Part shown: piece by piece, positions 18,744-28,658 of the stretch
Numbering within the stretch: position 1 is the first letter of the stretch
Layout of the letters: the number at the start of each line of letters is the position of its first letter
The notes under the pieces: model-generated
What the model was told of the DNA's origin: nothing
The model's input: the letters and a program-made list of their open reading frames with translations, nothing else
Databases searched by the model: none
Position numbers and translations under genes: made by a program
Assembly: GCA_021307315.1 (NCBI GenBank)
Contig: JAJSPD010000046.1
Coordinates: 1-64,000 of the forward strand
Source: Bisporella sp. PMI_857
Taxonomy: Eukaryota > Ascomycota > Leotiomycetes > Helotiales > Helotiaceae
Direction: 5' to 3'
DNA: 64,000 bases

Positions 18744-20722
18744 CTATGCCCTTCCTGGCCGCCATTCCATTGGCTCCCGCTCCCACGGGTCGCTTTTGTC
18801 GCGTGCCGCAGGAGGTGCCAGCCGCCGGCTGGTCAGGTGTATGAGGAGTGCTAGCTTCTCCAGGAGCCGGATAACCTTTGCTAGGTAGTCTGTCACAGTT
18901 TTGTGTTTCCAATCGGAGGTATTCCCTCTACCGCGGTAAAGGAAGTGCTGTTGGAGCTTAGTCTCATTAAAGATCCGCTTAAACATCCAGCGATCATACC
19001 CCCAGAGGTGTAGATTCCGGTGATCATCAAGGAATGACCAGCCAGGCGTATTGTTAGCTGGGTTATCTTTTATCCGATGTAGGTCGATTGAAGGGAGGGA
19101 GACCGGTGACTTGTTAAGAAACAGGAGATCCTCGTACAACATTGCTTGGGCCGTTTTGACTTGTTGAACAAGGAAATTCTTGAGGGGTGACATACTCAGC
19201 TCTAACTCCTTATAGCTGACATGTTCGCCATCATCCGACCAAGAAATATAGCCAATAGCAGTAGAGATCTGCACAATCCCTTTGCCGATACTTCGTAGCT
19301 TCTGAGCCCAGTTAACTGGGGAGTATTGGCCGTAAACAATAAATCGCTCTTGCAACACCTTGAGCATATCAGCGGTATACAAGGTCTCCCCCCATTCTAC
19401 CGCGAGCACCGAACGCTGAATAACCAAAAGCTGAGCAAGCTTAATAAACGCCGATAGGTTTGGAGTATAGGTGCTAGCGTGATGAAAATGGATCTGTTCT
19501 TGGCCGTCCGAGGTCTCTGTACGCTTCAGTCCCAGAACCGCAAAGAAGACAACAATAATACTCTCGTAGATACTGCCATATAATGCGTGATCCATCAAAG
19601 CAACACAGAGTTTCAAGAGGCTGGCATCAAGGTCTCGTTCATGTTGTTTACTTGTAGCTTTCGACGCGTCCGAGCACACGGGTCCAGTTCTGTGATGAAC
19701 AGCTAGCTCGGCAGCCGCCTGAATCGTATCCTCCAGACTACTCTTCTGAGCATCTGTCAGCCGGTAGAAGAGCTCCGGCCCTGTATTGCACCACACTCGC
19801 CGATAGACGAAACAAAGCAGCCGTTTCCAGACAGCTCTGTACTTGTCATAAGTTGTCTCCTGCAGCTTGTATTGCAGTGTGAACTGATTGGTTTTGCGTT
19901 TATGAAAGCTGTTGGCAATGTGAAGGTCAAAAGTGTTGACTTGGAAAGGTTCGGAGGGTCAAGCAAAGGCAGAAGTTCCACATGATTGTACGGCTGAAGG
20001 TAAGTCTCCCAGCCTGCCTGATCAAGCCAGGGGGAGATCTGTTTAGTGTGACGCTCCACGTTCCGACTTTGGGCTGCTTCCTGCATCTTCTGCGCTAGCT
20101 TCTCCTCGCATTGGTCCTGGAGACTCGGCGGCGAAGGCTCTTCGGCCTGTGCCTCGGCCAGGAGAGGCAAAGACGGAGACGGGAAGAAGACCCCGTGACC
20201 AACCTGGAAGTATCGACGACTATCACCCCGGTAAATGGTTTGGCAAGCAATCGGGAACGTCGTCACCGTCATTATAAGCCCTCGCTCCTCTAGCGTCGAG
20301 GCCCCCAACTTCCGTCTCCACCCGTGAACCGACCCTAAATGTGCTACCATACCATCCTTTGCTAAGAACGTATCCTTCTCCCGTTGTTTCTTTTTGCAAG
20401 GCTTCAATTTTCCTACGTTCTGGCGGCAAATATACTTTCTGTCGGCAGGGCAAAGATTACAAGCAATACCATCGATATAAATCGCTAGTTGAGGGATCGG
20501 TGGAAGGGTTGGAGGAGGTTGGAAATGCTTAATTTGATCCGGAGACGCTAGAATGGCTGTTGGAACACCCGTGGCCATGGCCTTCCTTTCTGCTGGGGAG
20601 TGCTCTTTGTGAAACCGCAAGAGGTGCGTGAGGATACCACTAAGAGTCGTCGTCTGAATAGCATATTGACAAGATGTGCAAATAACTATCCGGAAATCGG
20701 GATGGAAATATAATAGCGACAT
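18744..20722 (-). pseudogene. OrsD zinc-finger/recombinase-family gene, copy G: frameshifted, YR domain missing
   Basis: Finger 1 (ICTSCQYAIQ...HLLRFH) follows the ATG at 20722. Finger 2 (CNLCPADRKYIC...MVAHLGSVHGW) is interrupted by about 20 extra codons starting VGKLKPCKK; these begin GTAGGA and may be a retained intron. ISPWLDQAGWETYL follows. Near 19,945 the frame changes: QVNTFDLHIANSF continues in the second frame, with some 30 codons missing compared with copies D and E. The middle region (RRVWCNTGPELFYRLTDAQ onward) runs to LLEKLALLIHLTS, then a frameshift turns the box I motif into out-of-frame sequence in which Arg would read Ala (QPAAGT). No later YR motifs are present. Not a functional recombinase. 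Confidence 0.75.
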
Positions 20723-20803
20723 AACAAACTATTGTCGAGGGTGAAAAATGAATTGCTTTGATAGATAGCTAAGCAGATGATTTAAACACGTAGTTTCAAT
20801 TCG

Positions 20804-20809
20804 ACGCGT
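20804..20809. promoter_or_regulatory. ACGCGT motif upstream of copy G
   Basis: An ACGCGT (the hexamer bound by the fungal MBF cell-cycle factor) lies about 82 bp upstream of the copy G start. Equivalent sites are at 8792 and 8803 (upstream of D) and 6701 (upstream of C). The same hexamer occurs elsewhere in the window inside genes, so function is only a guess. Confidence 0.2.
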
Positions 20810-20979
20810 TTTGAAAAGGTGGTCAAACGCGCTTTGATTTAATCATGGAACTTGCCGTTCACAAATTTGTGAATAGCTTCATAACAGGGCATAAATTACG
20901 TAAGAAAACGTGTGGAGGCTAGTTGGGTTATGTGCGGTTAAGGGAAAAAGCGGCCACCGTAGTTGAAAAGAATAGAAGT

Positions 20980-21275
20980 GACGTTCAACCGACAAGAGTA
21001 TACTAATTAAGGAAGCACGAGCGAAGCGTGCTGATAAAAAGGCTGCGAGAGAAGCCAAAGGCAAAGCGAATCATGGGCGGAAGCGCAAGAGTGTCACTCC
21101 AGAGCCAGAGGAGGCCATGGCAGACAAGGCGAAGCGTGGTCAGAAGCGCAAGAGTGCTGCCCTAGAGGCAGAGCCGCCAAAAGCCAAAGTGGCACGGATA
21201 CTTGAAAGCAAAGCGCCAAAGCCAGCGAGTGCCTTGGCGGCGCAGATAAGCAGAACTTCCGAATCTACAATACTA
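20980..21275 (+). pseudogene. C-terminal relic of a Fot1/pogo-type transposase
   Basis: The plus strand reads IKEARAKRADKKAAREAKG, then two similar Lys/Arg-rich blocks (GRKRKSVTPEPEE and GQKRKSAALEAEPP) and KAKVARILESKAPK. Such basic GRKRKS repeats are typical of the C-terminal tail of DDE_1 transposases of fungi (from recall). No catalytic domain precedes it: upstream sequence is stopped in all frames and borders the copy G promoter. Probably the remains of an element that lost its body; a stray basic peptide is the alternative. Confidence 0.45.
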
Positions 21276-21359
21276 GCTCGAAGGAGGTGTCTCAAGACAA
21301 CATTGCCGCCTTCTTGGTCGAACATATTACGAAATATCTTGCCTGTCTCCTTGGTGTAG

Positions 21360-22100
21360 GCTCTGCCACATTGCGGAAGGTCTAACCTTTTTCCTTACTA
21401 TCACTTCGCCCCTATTCAATCAAATCGACAATATTAACGTGTGTCCTTCGTACAGCCTATGATCCGCGTCAGTATAAATCGACCAACTTTCGTTGCATAG
21501 TCTCCTACCTCGCATTGCTTACACGTTTTCGGAAGTGGCTCGACCCAATTGCGCGACAAAGCGCACGCCACACCAACGAGCCGTCCAACGCTTGCATCTG
21601 CGACAGAGACGACTCGGGGCACTTCGGTCTTACCCCTAGACTTAACTACATATTATTTTGCGGATATTGATAGTTTTCTAGATCCCGCAAGTGTACAGAA
21701 GAAGTGTGCTGGTGAGGAACCTCCCAGTGTAGAATCTGGGCATCGGCACAAATCTAGCAAAAGGCAAAGGAGTATAATATAGACAGTCCTCAATTTGATG
21801 CAACGTTTATACAGAACAGAGTTATATTTACGTTGTGCTAAGAAACGAAACTAGTTTCAACCCATAGTCATTCCCTTGAGCCTATAGATTTCTCACTCGC
21901 AGTCCTATCAATCAAAGAGATCCATGCCATTAGCTAATCCCCGGGCTCAATTAATCAGCTGATGTCGAGAGCTACCCTATTTTCCTGAGCATTGACATGG
22001 CGTTGACGTGGCAATAGGCTTTTGCTGAGCCTGAGTCGTAACAGTAAGTTTACCCATTGCTGTGATATCTCAAATGCTCGCCACCGATGTGTCAATGCTT
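21360..22100. other. Non-coding stretch downstream of the NLR gene
   Basis: I see no gene, repeat or RNA here; small open frames such as 21549-21782 have no family resemblance. The 3' end of the NLR gene lies at its right border. Confidence 0.4.
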
Positions 22101-25100
22101 CTACTCAGGCAACTCTCTGTGCGCTGCCACCGCCTCGTTAAGCTTGCCCTGGTCTCTCAGTATAGCAGCAAGATTAGTTTTAGCTCGAATCGTGTCAGGA
22201 TGCTCGTCGCCCAGAATTCGCGCTAGCTTCCCGACCACCTCCCTAAACAAACCTGTCGCTTCACCTAGCTTCCCTTGATAATAAAGTGTAGCAGCATAGT
22301 TACCTATTGCCAAGATCGTGTTGGGGTGCTCGCCACCAAGGATGCGATGCCTCTTCTCAATTACCTCCCTATGTCTGTCTGCAGCTTCCTCAAGCTTACC
22401 CTGATGGCCTAGTATATTGGCAACGCTATCCATGACCGAGATTGTCCGGGGATGCTCGTCTCCAAGGATGCGCTGCGCCTTCCCGAGCACCTCCACCACT
22501 ATTTCTGCTGCCTGATCAATCTTACCCTGCCTGTCCAACGTAATGGCAAGGTTATGCATGGCAGAGATCGTGTGAGGATGTTCGTCACCGACGATCCTCT
22601 GCCACTTCTTGAGCACCTCTCTTTTCATGGCTACTGCCTCATCAGACTTTCCAAGGTCATCAAGACTACTTGAAAGGTTATGCATAACCGTGATTGTAGA
22701 GATGTGATCATTACCAAAGACTCGTTGCATCTTCTCTAACAGTTCCCTTTCTAAAGCCTCTGTATCAAAGCCCCGTTGCGCGAGTATGGTACAGAGATTG
22801 GCTAGGACTGAGATTGTGTGGGGATGGTCATCGCCGAGAGTCTCCTGCTTATTCTCATAGGCCCTCAACATCATTGTCATTGCGTCGTCAAGCATGCCCT
22901 GGTCTTTCAGAGTAGCAGCAAGGTGGTCCATTGCGTGGATCGTTTCGGGATGGTTATTACCTAAGATCCGCTGATTTATGTCAAGGACTTCCCTCTTTAT
23001 CATCGCAGCCTCCTGCAAACATCCAATACCCGACGCAAACTCTCCCAAGTATTTCATCTGAACCAAAATTTCGTAATCATTTATCTTATCAATATTCAAT
23101 CCTTTGATTGCGTCGATATTAGTTCTCAAATGTGGCATTAGCCGTAGCTTCGCCTGTGGTGTGTTTTCGCATACCATGGCAGCTGAAAAGAGAAGATTGA
23201 GAGCTGCAAGACAAAACCGATTCCTGTCTTGCAATTCCTTATTCAAATGCCGGTCGCAGCACCATGCATGCACCAGCCGATGCATCGAGTAAGTAACCTC
23301 GTCTTGCCTTTGAAGAAGCGAATATTTCTCTAGTTTTGCAAAACAATTTTCGATTGTCTGCTTGCCAATTTCGCCTTCTTCTTTAATGACAGAAACCCAT
23401 GATTGCTGTGGTGCCGGCGATGCATAAGCACCAAAGAGTCCGAGAAAGATGTCTTCATAGTTGACAAACGCTAGTAATGTAAGTAGCCGGCATGCTTCTG
23501 GCAATTCGTTGCTAATCGCGGAGTATGATGTCTCCCATGTTGTCATCAGGCTGTCTCGATATTGGTGGATGAGTTTCTTAGGTTTTTCATTCAATAGCTC
23601 TTGCCGCCGTCGACGAAAATCTTTGAGGAAGGCAGGGAGATTGGACGACAGTTCCAACGCCTGCGAAACATATGTTCCCGTAAGACTAACAGCCAGTGCC
23701 AGGCATCCCAGTTCTTTCACGATTTTTGTTGCTTCATCTCTTGCTTGCTGGTGTTTTGTTGGAGTCTGCACACAATTAAGAAAGAGATCCACTGCCTGCA
23801 GCTCCTCTAGCTCGCGAACTTCTACTCCCTCAAAAGTAGAGAGCTGCCCAGCTGTAGAGCTCCGACCTGTGATGATGACATGGATGCTTGGCAATCCAGG
23901 GATGTATCGATCCAGATCCACAAATTGCGGATTCCTTTCGTCCTCTAGTTGGTCAGCTCCATCGAACACAAAGAGCCATGTGCCAGATCTCTCAAAGAAC
24001 CAATTATGGACTGCTTGGATGACCTTATCAATAAATAATGATTGATTTTCTTGTGCTTTGAGGAGCAGAGTATAGATTTGTAGAAAGTCTCTCTCGATTG
24101 ACGTCGGCTGTCCGGCTTGGACCCAGAATACCGCATTATAATCTGCGCGGTAATGTTGTATATAGCCGCGGACCAACTGGGACTTTCCAACTCCGCCTAA
24201 TCCCCATACGCCTACTTTTTTTGTCTCTCCCTTTCTGTGGTTATCTAACTCCCGACGTAACTGTTCTCTAATACTGTCGCGAAGGGCGGGCCGTTGAACG
24301 AAAGTTTTGACTGGCATCATATAACTGACGGGGTAGCTTGGGACTGTCTCTTTAAAGATAGCTTGCTTACTCTTCGTGGCATCTTTACGGATTATTAGTA
24401 TACTTTATAAGTAGGAGGTATAAAGGAGGTGTATTAGCCGGTTATCGGGAGATCCATGCTCCGTATGTAGACACTATTTCTGACTAATAACAGAAGGTAT
24501 AGTGCTCAACTCACATGCTATGAGTGCACTCCTGTAAAGGTCCCTGATATTGCTTTGCACTAGCTTGAAGTTGTCTTGATCAGCCAGACTCGGCCCGAAC
24601 TTGCACACAGTGCTATGGTCCGCGTTTAATTTCACGACATTCTCACGGTCGCCGGGCATGCCAAATCGAGCACTCTCTACTGGAACAATCTGAGGTGCAA
24701 TACGCTTAGTAAGAGCGCCAGTTCATAAGATATTCAACTCACACTATCCAAAGCTCCCCAAAAAGAGACAATGTTGTACTTCAATAACTGGTGCCTCCAG
24801 TGCTCTCGCATTATATCTGAAAAGATGCTCCCTTTCTTCAGTGTCTCTAATACGTCGTCGCCCTTCTGAAATCCTATGGCCGTCGCAATCTTTGCCGCTA
24901 CACCTCCGAGGCTCACTACCAGCCAGTCCCCCCCAGAGTGTGGTGTAGCAAAGAACGCGAGCCCCGTTGTTGCGTCCTTAATCAATGTGTACTTTGGATT
25001 GCTGTGCGCATTGATCAATGCTTGCTTAATCAGCAGTCCGCCCATGCTGTGTCCAAGAAACAGAATCGGCCCGGACTCGACATCGCATCTCTCTATTCTT

Positions 25101-25339
25101 ATTGCCTCGAGTAGTTCGTTCGCCTTACCAATGAATGTATCCCTATCCTTCCCATACACTGCCGTCGAGCTGTATTGGTACAGGAAGATCCGAGAGTTGG
25201 GCACGTATTTGGGGAGGTCATCGCGGAGCCAGAGGCGACCGTCGGGCCCGGCTGGCGTGCGCCAGGTGTCCCAGGCATGGTCGGCGTCGTCCTTGCTTTG
25301 AGGATTCAGGCCATGGACGGCAACGATGCTGAATAACAT
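22101..25339 (-). CDS. NOD-like receptor: alpha/beta hydrolase, NB-ARC, tetratricopeptide repeats
   Basis: Three exons fit in phase: 25339-24743, 24689-24515 and 24343-22101, with GTGAGT donors and CAG acceptors for both introns (the last acceptor is my choice among several), giving 1,004 residues. The N-terminal domain is a SesB-like hydrolase: IVAVHGLNP, nucleophile Ser98 in GHSMGG, and FFATPHSGGDW. NB-ARC follows with P-loop GLGGVGKS (305-312), LFVFDGAD (Walker B-like) and VIITGRSS. The last 300 residues are about seven 42-residue TPRs of the kinesin-light-chain type (GDEHPxTIxxxxNLA). Family knowledge: fungal STAND NLRs of this architecture mediate non-self recognition and regulated cell death, with the TPR sensing a ligand and the NB-ARC oligomerising. 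No stop or frameshift is seen, so it looks functional. Confidence 0.85.
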
Positions 25340-25728
25340 TAATAGAGCCAGGTTAGAAAGATATGTAACGTACTCGACTGTTACTGTATCGCCTGATGCA
25401 GCCGACTTTGAATCGGGGTAGAGCTGCCGTAGGGGCTGCGCCTTAGAGTGAGCCTACTCCAGATAAAATGTGGGTAGTTTCTAACCATCGTGTCTACTTG
25501 AATAATTTGCAATGGAAAAGCCTAGTATGGTATTATGTGATATTCAGTCGTGATGCTCGGTCGAAAGAGCCTTGAACGGCGATGTCGCTATCAGAAATAG
25601 ACTCAGTTGGTTAGAGGATCAATTGTAGGGTTTTGGTATGGTATCACAGCGATGAAATTACGGTCGTATATGAGCGTTACAGTTGTTGTATTAGTTACGC
25701 TTACAGTCCATAATCTATAGAAGCGGGG
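25340..25728. other. Upstream region of the NLR gene
   Basis: No gene recognised. It separates the NLR start from the left end of the outer pogo element and should contain the NLR promoter. Confidence 0.4.
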
Positions 25729-26798
25729 TAACGTACTTGATTAGTTAGCTGGCCATGTCATCATCCTGGCCACAATCCCTGCAACCACCACTTTTTTCAA
25801 TTTTGATTTGCAATTGTATCACAACTACTTAAAATATCAATTTGCGGATTGAAATAATTGATTTATTGACGGTCAGGGCATGTACGAGCAGTGTGCTCGA
25901 GCGATTTACATATACTACACTTCGCTGGAGCACGTGTACGTACTGAAGCTACGTTTTGATCAACTACCTGATTTACAACTTCAATGTCAGCTGTAGCTTG
26001 ATTCAACCTGTTTTGAACTTCTGAAACCTGTAAAACACCTCCTTTGCGTACGAATGATTTCTTTACAGCTCTTTTTTTCTTGACTCTTTCATTTGCGGCT
26101 CGTAATTTTCGATTTTCAGCCGCAAGAAGAGTAGCGTTGTGCATGGCCAATTGGCACCCTTTGATAAGTTGATTTACGGCCTGAACTGTAGGACTTGGTG
26201 GGCTTTGCGTACGATATCGAATCGATTTTTGAACAAGGTCGGTTTGCAACTGTAATTCGGCAATATTGTGAGGTGTTTCAGAGACCCAGGCCGTAACAGG
26301 CTCCGTTGTGGGTAGAGGAGTCGGCGTACGGGAATCGATTAAAGTGTTCACGAATAGCGCGGCGCTAGAGCCTTGGCAACAGGGAAGCCTTGTACTTAAG
26401 CGAGCCAATAGCTAAAACAAAATAGGATCACGTGCCCTAGAAACCCACTCGTCTAATGATGAACCAACCAAAGCCGTAGAAAAGTGGAGCATTTCTTGTT
26501 CTTATACTTGAAATAGCCGATTTTTTTCATTTTCATTCAACTGGCTAACCAGCTGTCACGACACGCGAGAATCTATAGCTGAGGAAGGAAAAAGGAGCTC
26601 GAAGAGAGCAGGCTATATATACACGAGGCGCTCGGGGAGCTCGCCTAATATGGGTCACGTGTGCTTGGGAGCACGCGACGTGACACCAGCTCGCTTAGCT
26701 CAAAAAAGCGGGTCCGCACTTGATCCAAGCTTTATTTGTATGAAACTTTGCTTCAATATCACGTGAAAAGCTATTTTGATCTTTAACAACGTCAGTTA

Positions 26799-28658
26799 AC
26801 GTAGTTCATAAGCGAACCCGCCACACAAGCGAACCCGCCATTTTTTCTTGGCATTGTACAAAATCATTAAATATCTCACGAATTAAAAAATTAAATTACA
26901 AAGCATTATCAGATCCAGAATCCCCAGGTTCTTCTTCCTTATCCTTACAAGTTCGCACGTTGTGCCCATACTCGCCGCAAAGTCCACAGCGCCGGCGAGT
27001 GCTTGGTCCAGACTTCGTACGAAGCGCATTTCCAGGTAAAATCACTTGTACTTGCGACGCACCACTTTTAATTGACTCGAGGTTTTGTGCATCTGCTATT
27101 GTAAGTGATTCTCCATTTTGTAATTTGTGCTTTTTTGTACGACGACGTTTGCTTAGTATATCATTTGCTTTGCGAAGCTCGGTATTCTCAGCGCGTAGCA
27201 AGGCAAGCTCAGTAATTGCAAGCTTTGCGCCTTTAGCCAGCTGGTTTATACTGTGCAAAATATGGGTAGGAGAACTATCTTGGTGTCGTACGACCTTATT
27301 TTGTATAAAAGAAGTCTGTGAATGCGTCTCCATTGAAGTATTTGGAGTTTTTGGTACCCAAGGCGCGGGCAGGCTTGCAGCTGTCGATGGCCGAGATGGA
27401 GTCTGTACTCGCACCTCAAGCTGTGAAATCACATATTCTGGGTTGTACGGCACTAAGCCAGATCCTCTAAAGCCTCCACGGATATTTGATTCTGTAAATG
27501 TCGTACGAAAAGCAGTGCAAAACGCAGGTAAAAAGTCTTCCTTGGAAATATGAGTTATACTCATTCGCATTAACTTCTCAATTTCACTTCCGTACGACCT
27601 TTTTAAAGCCCGAAAACACCCTACATCAAGTGGCTGGAGGCGATGAGAAGAATGAGCCGGCATACAAAGAGTAATTATATTGTTCTCTTTCGCGTAAAGC
27701 TCGAAATCGGTCGAGTGGTGGCTCTCGTGGCCATCGAGCACAAGAAGTCGATAAACGCCCTTCGTACGAAGCTTTGTATGCCGATCAAAATGCTTAATCC
27801 AATCTAGACCTCGCTCATTTGTTGTCCAGCCATTTGCAGTAACTGCAATTACCCAGTCGCGTGGCAATGGACTATCTTGTGTCCAAGAAGAGAGGTGATT
27901 CTGCCCTGCCAAAATGATATATGGAGGTATAATTGCTCCGTACGAACTTGCAGCCGCAATTACAGTTGCCCATTCGCGATTCCCTTGCTGAGTAGATCTA
28001 GGTCTACTTTGCCTTTCAGCACTTGTTACAACCATTTCAGAAGTGATTTGCCCCATACAAAACCCAGTCTCGTCAAAGTTCCATATATCTTCGTCTTGAA
28101 TTCCATACTTGTCGATTGTGTTTCGTACGAGCCTAAACCACGCATTATACGCGTCTGGATCTTCGCAAAGAACCCTCTGATAATCAATCTTGCGATCTAA
28201 TCTCGCTTTTAATTCGGGGGTTCTTCGTACGAAGTTCGAAGTCCAATTCTTGCCGACGCGTCCGCCATTCCGGGTTTCAAGAATTCGATTTGCCATATCT
28301 TCAACAGCACTTATCCGCGGAGGGAATGCTCGCGAATCTAGATCAAGGATATGTCGTACGATCACTGATTCTTCTAAGGGATTAAGTTTTCGCGAGTTAG
28401 CTATAGAATCTTGTCGTGAGAGTCGTCCGTCTAATCGAGCAGTTAATGTATCCCGAGGGACTTGATATATTCGCGCAACCTTTCGAATAGATAAATGTGG
28501 GTTCGTACGAAGCGTATTTACTGCAAGAATCAAATTAGACTCTAACCAATGCTTCGCCATTTTAATAAAGGGAGAAAAACGCGCTTTTAATGAATTTGTA
28601 CGATGCCAAGAAAAAATGGCGGGTTCGCTTGTGTGGCGGGTTCGCTTATGAACTACGT
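26799..28658 (-). mobile_element. Inner pogo-type DNA transposon, apparently intact
   Basis: 1,860 bp with terminal inverted repeats of about 73 bp (two mismatches seen), starting ACGTAGTTCATAAGCG, flanked by TA at 26797-26798 and 28659-28660. Each terminal repeat holds two copies of AAGCGAACCCGCCA spaced by two bases, probably transposase binding sites. It lies inside element Y. Near-identical ends plus an open transposase suggest a young insertion. Confidence 0.9.
26896..28560 (-). CDS. pogo/Fot1-type transposase, intact
   Basis: 554 residues, start ATG 98 bp inside the element end. Psq-type helix-turn-helix at about 8-50, CENP-B-type DNA-binding domain at about 60-128, DDE_1 catalytic domain with Asp163 (NFDETGF), Asp276 (LVLDGHESH) and Asp312 (LQPLDVGCF), i.e. 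DD35D spacing as in Fot1-like elements. A C-terminal coiled segment (ALLRAENTELRKAND) precedes a CCHC zinc knuckle at 525-538 (CGLCGEYGHNVRTC). It should bind the terminal repeats of its own element and cut and paste it into TA sites. No stop or frameshift found, so it may be active and could also mobilise the small related elements. Confidence 0.9.
   Translation of the reverse strand: MAKHWLESNLILAVNTLRTNPHLSIRKVARIYQVPRDTLTARLDGRLSRQDSIANSRKLNPLEESVIVRHILDLDSRAFPPRISAVEDMANRILETRNGGRVGKNWTSNFVRRTPELKARLDRKIDYQRVLCEDPDAYNAWFRLVRNTIDKYGIQDEDIWNFDETGFCMGQITSEMVVTSAERQSRPRSTQQGNREWATVIAAASSYGAIIPPYIILAGQNHLSSWTQDSPLPRDWVIAVTANGWTTNERGLDWIKHFDRHTKLRTKGVYRLLVLDGHESHHSTDFELYAKENNIITLCMPAHSSHRLQPLDVGCFRALKRSYGSEIEKLMRMSITHISKEDFLPAFCTAFRTTFTESNIRGGFRGSGLVPYNPEYVISQLEVRVQTPSRPSTAASLPAPWVPKTPNTSMETHSQTSFIQNKVVRHQDSSPTHILHSINQLAKGAKLAITELALLRAENTELRKANDILSKRRRTKKHKLQNGESLTIADAQNLESIKSGASQVQVILPGNALRTKSGPSTRRRCGLCGEYGHNVRTCKDKEEEPGDSGSDNAL

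Noticed and set aside
1..20722. Starship element with a DUF3435 captain recombinase
   Set aside because: The YR cores here have a different front end (OrsD-type zinc fingers) and do not show the captain motifs I would expect; no direct-repeat boundaries were found.
26331..26408. N-terminal start of a separate protein (MARLSTRLPCCQ) at 26408
   Set aside because: These codons are the terminal repeat of element Y read through into the X transposase C-terminus.
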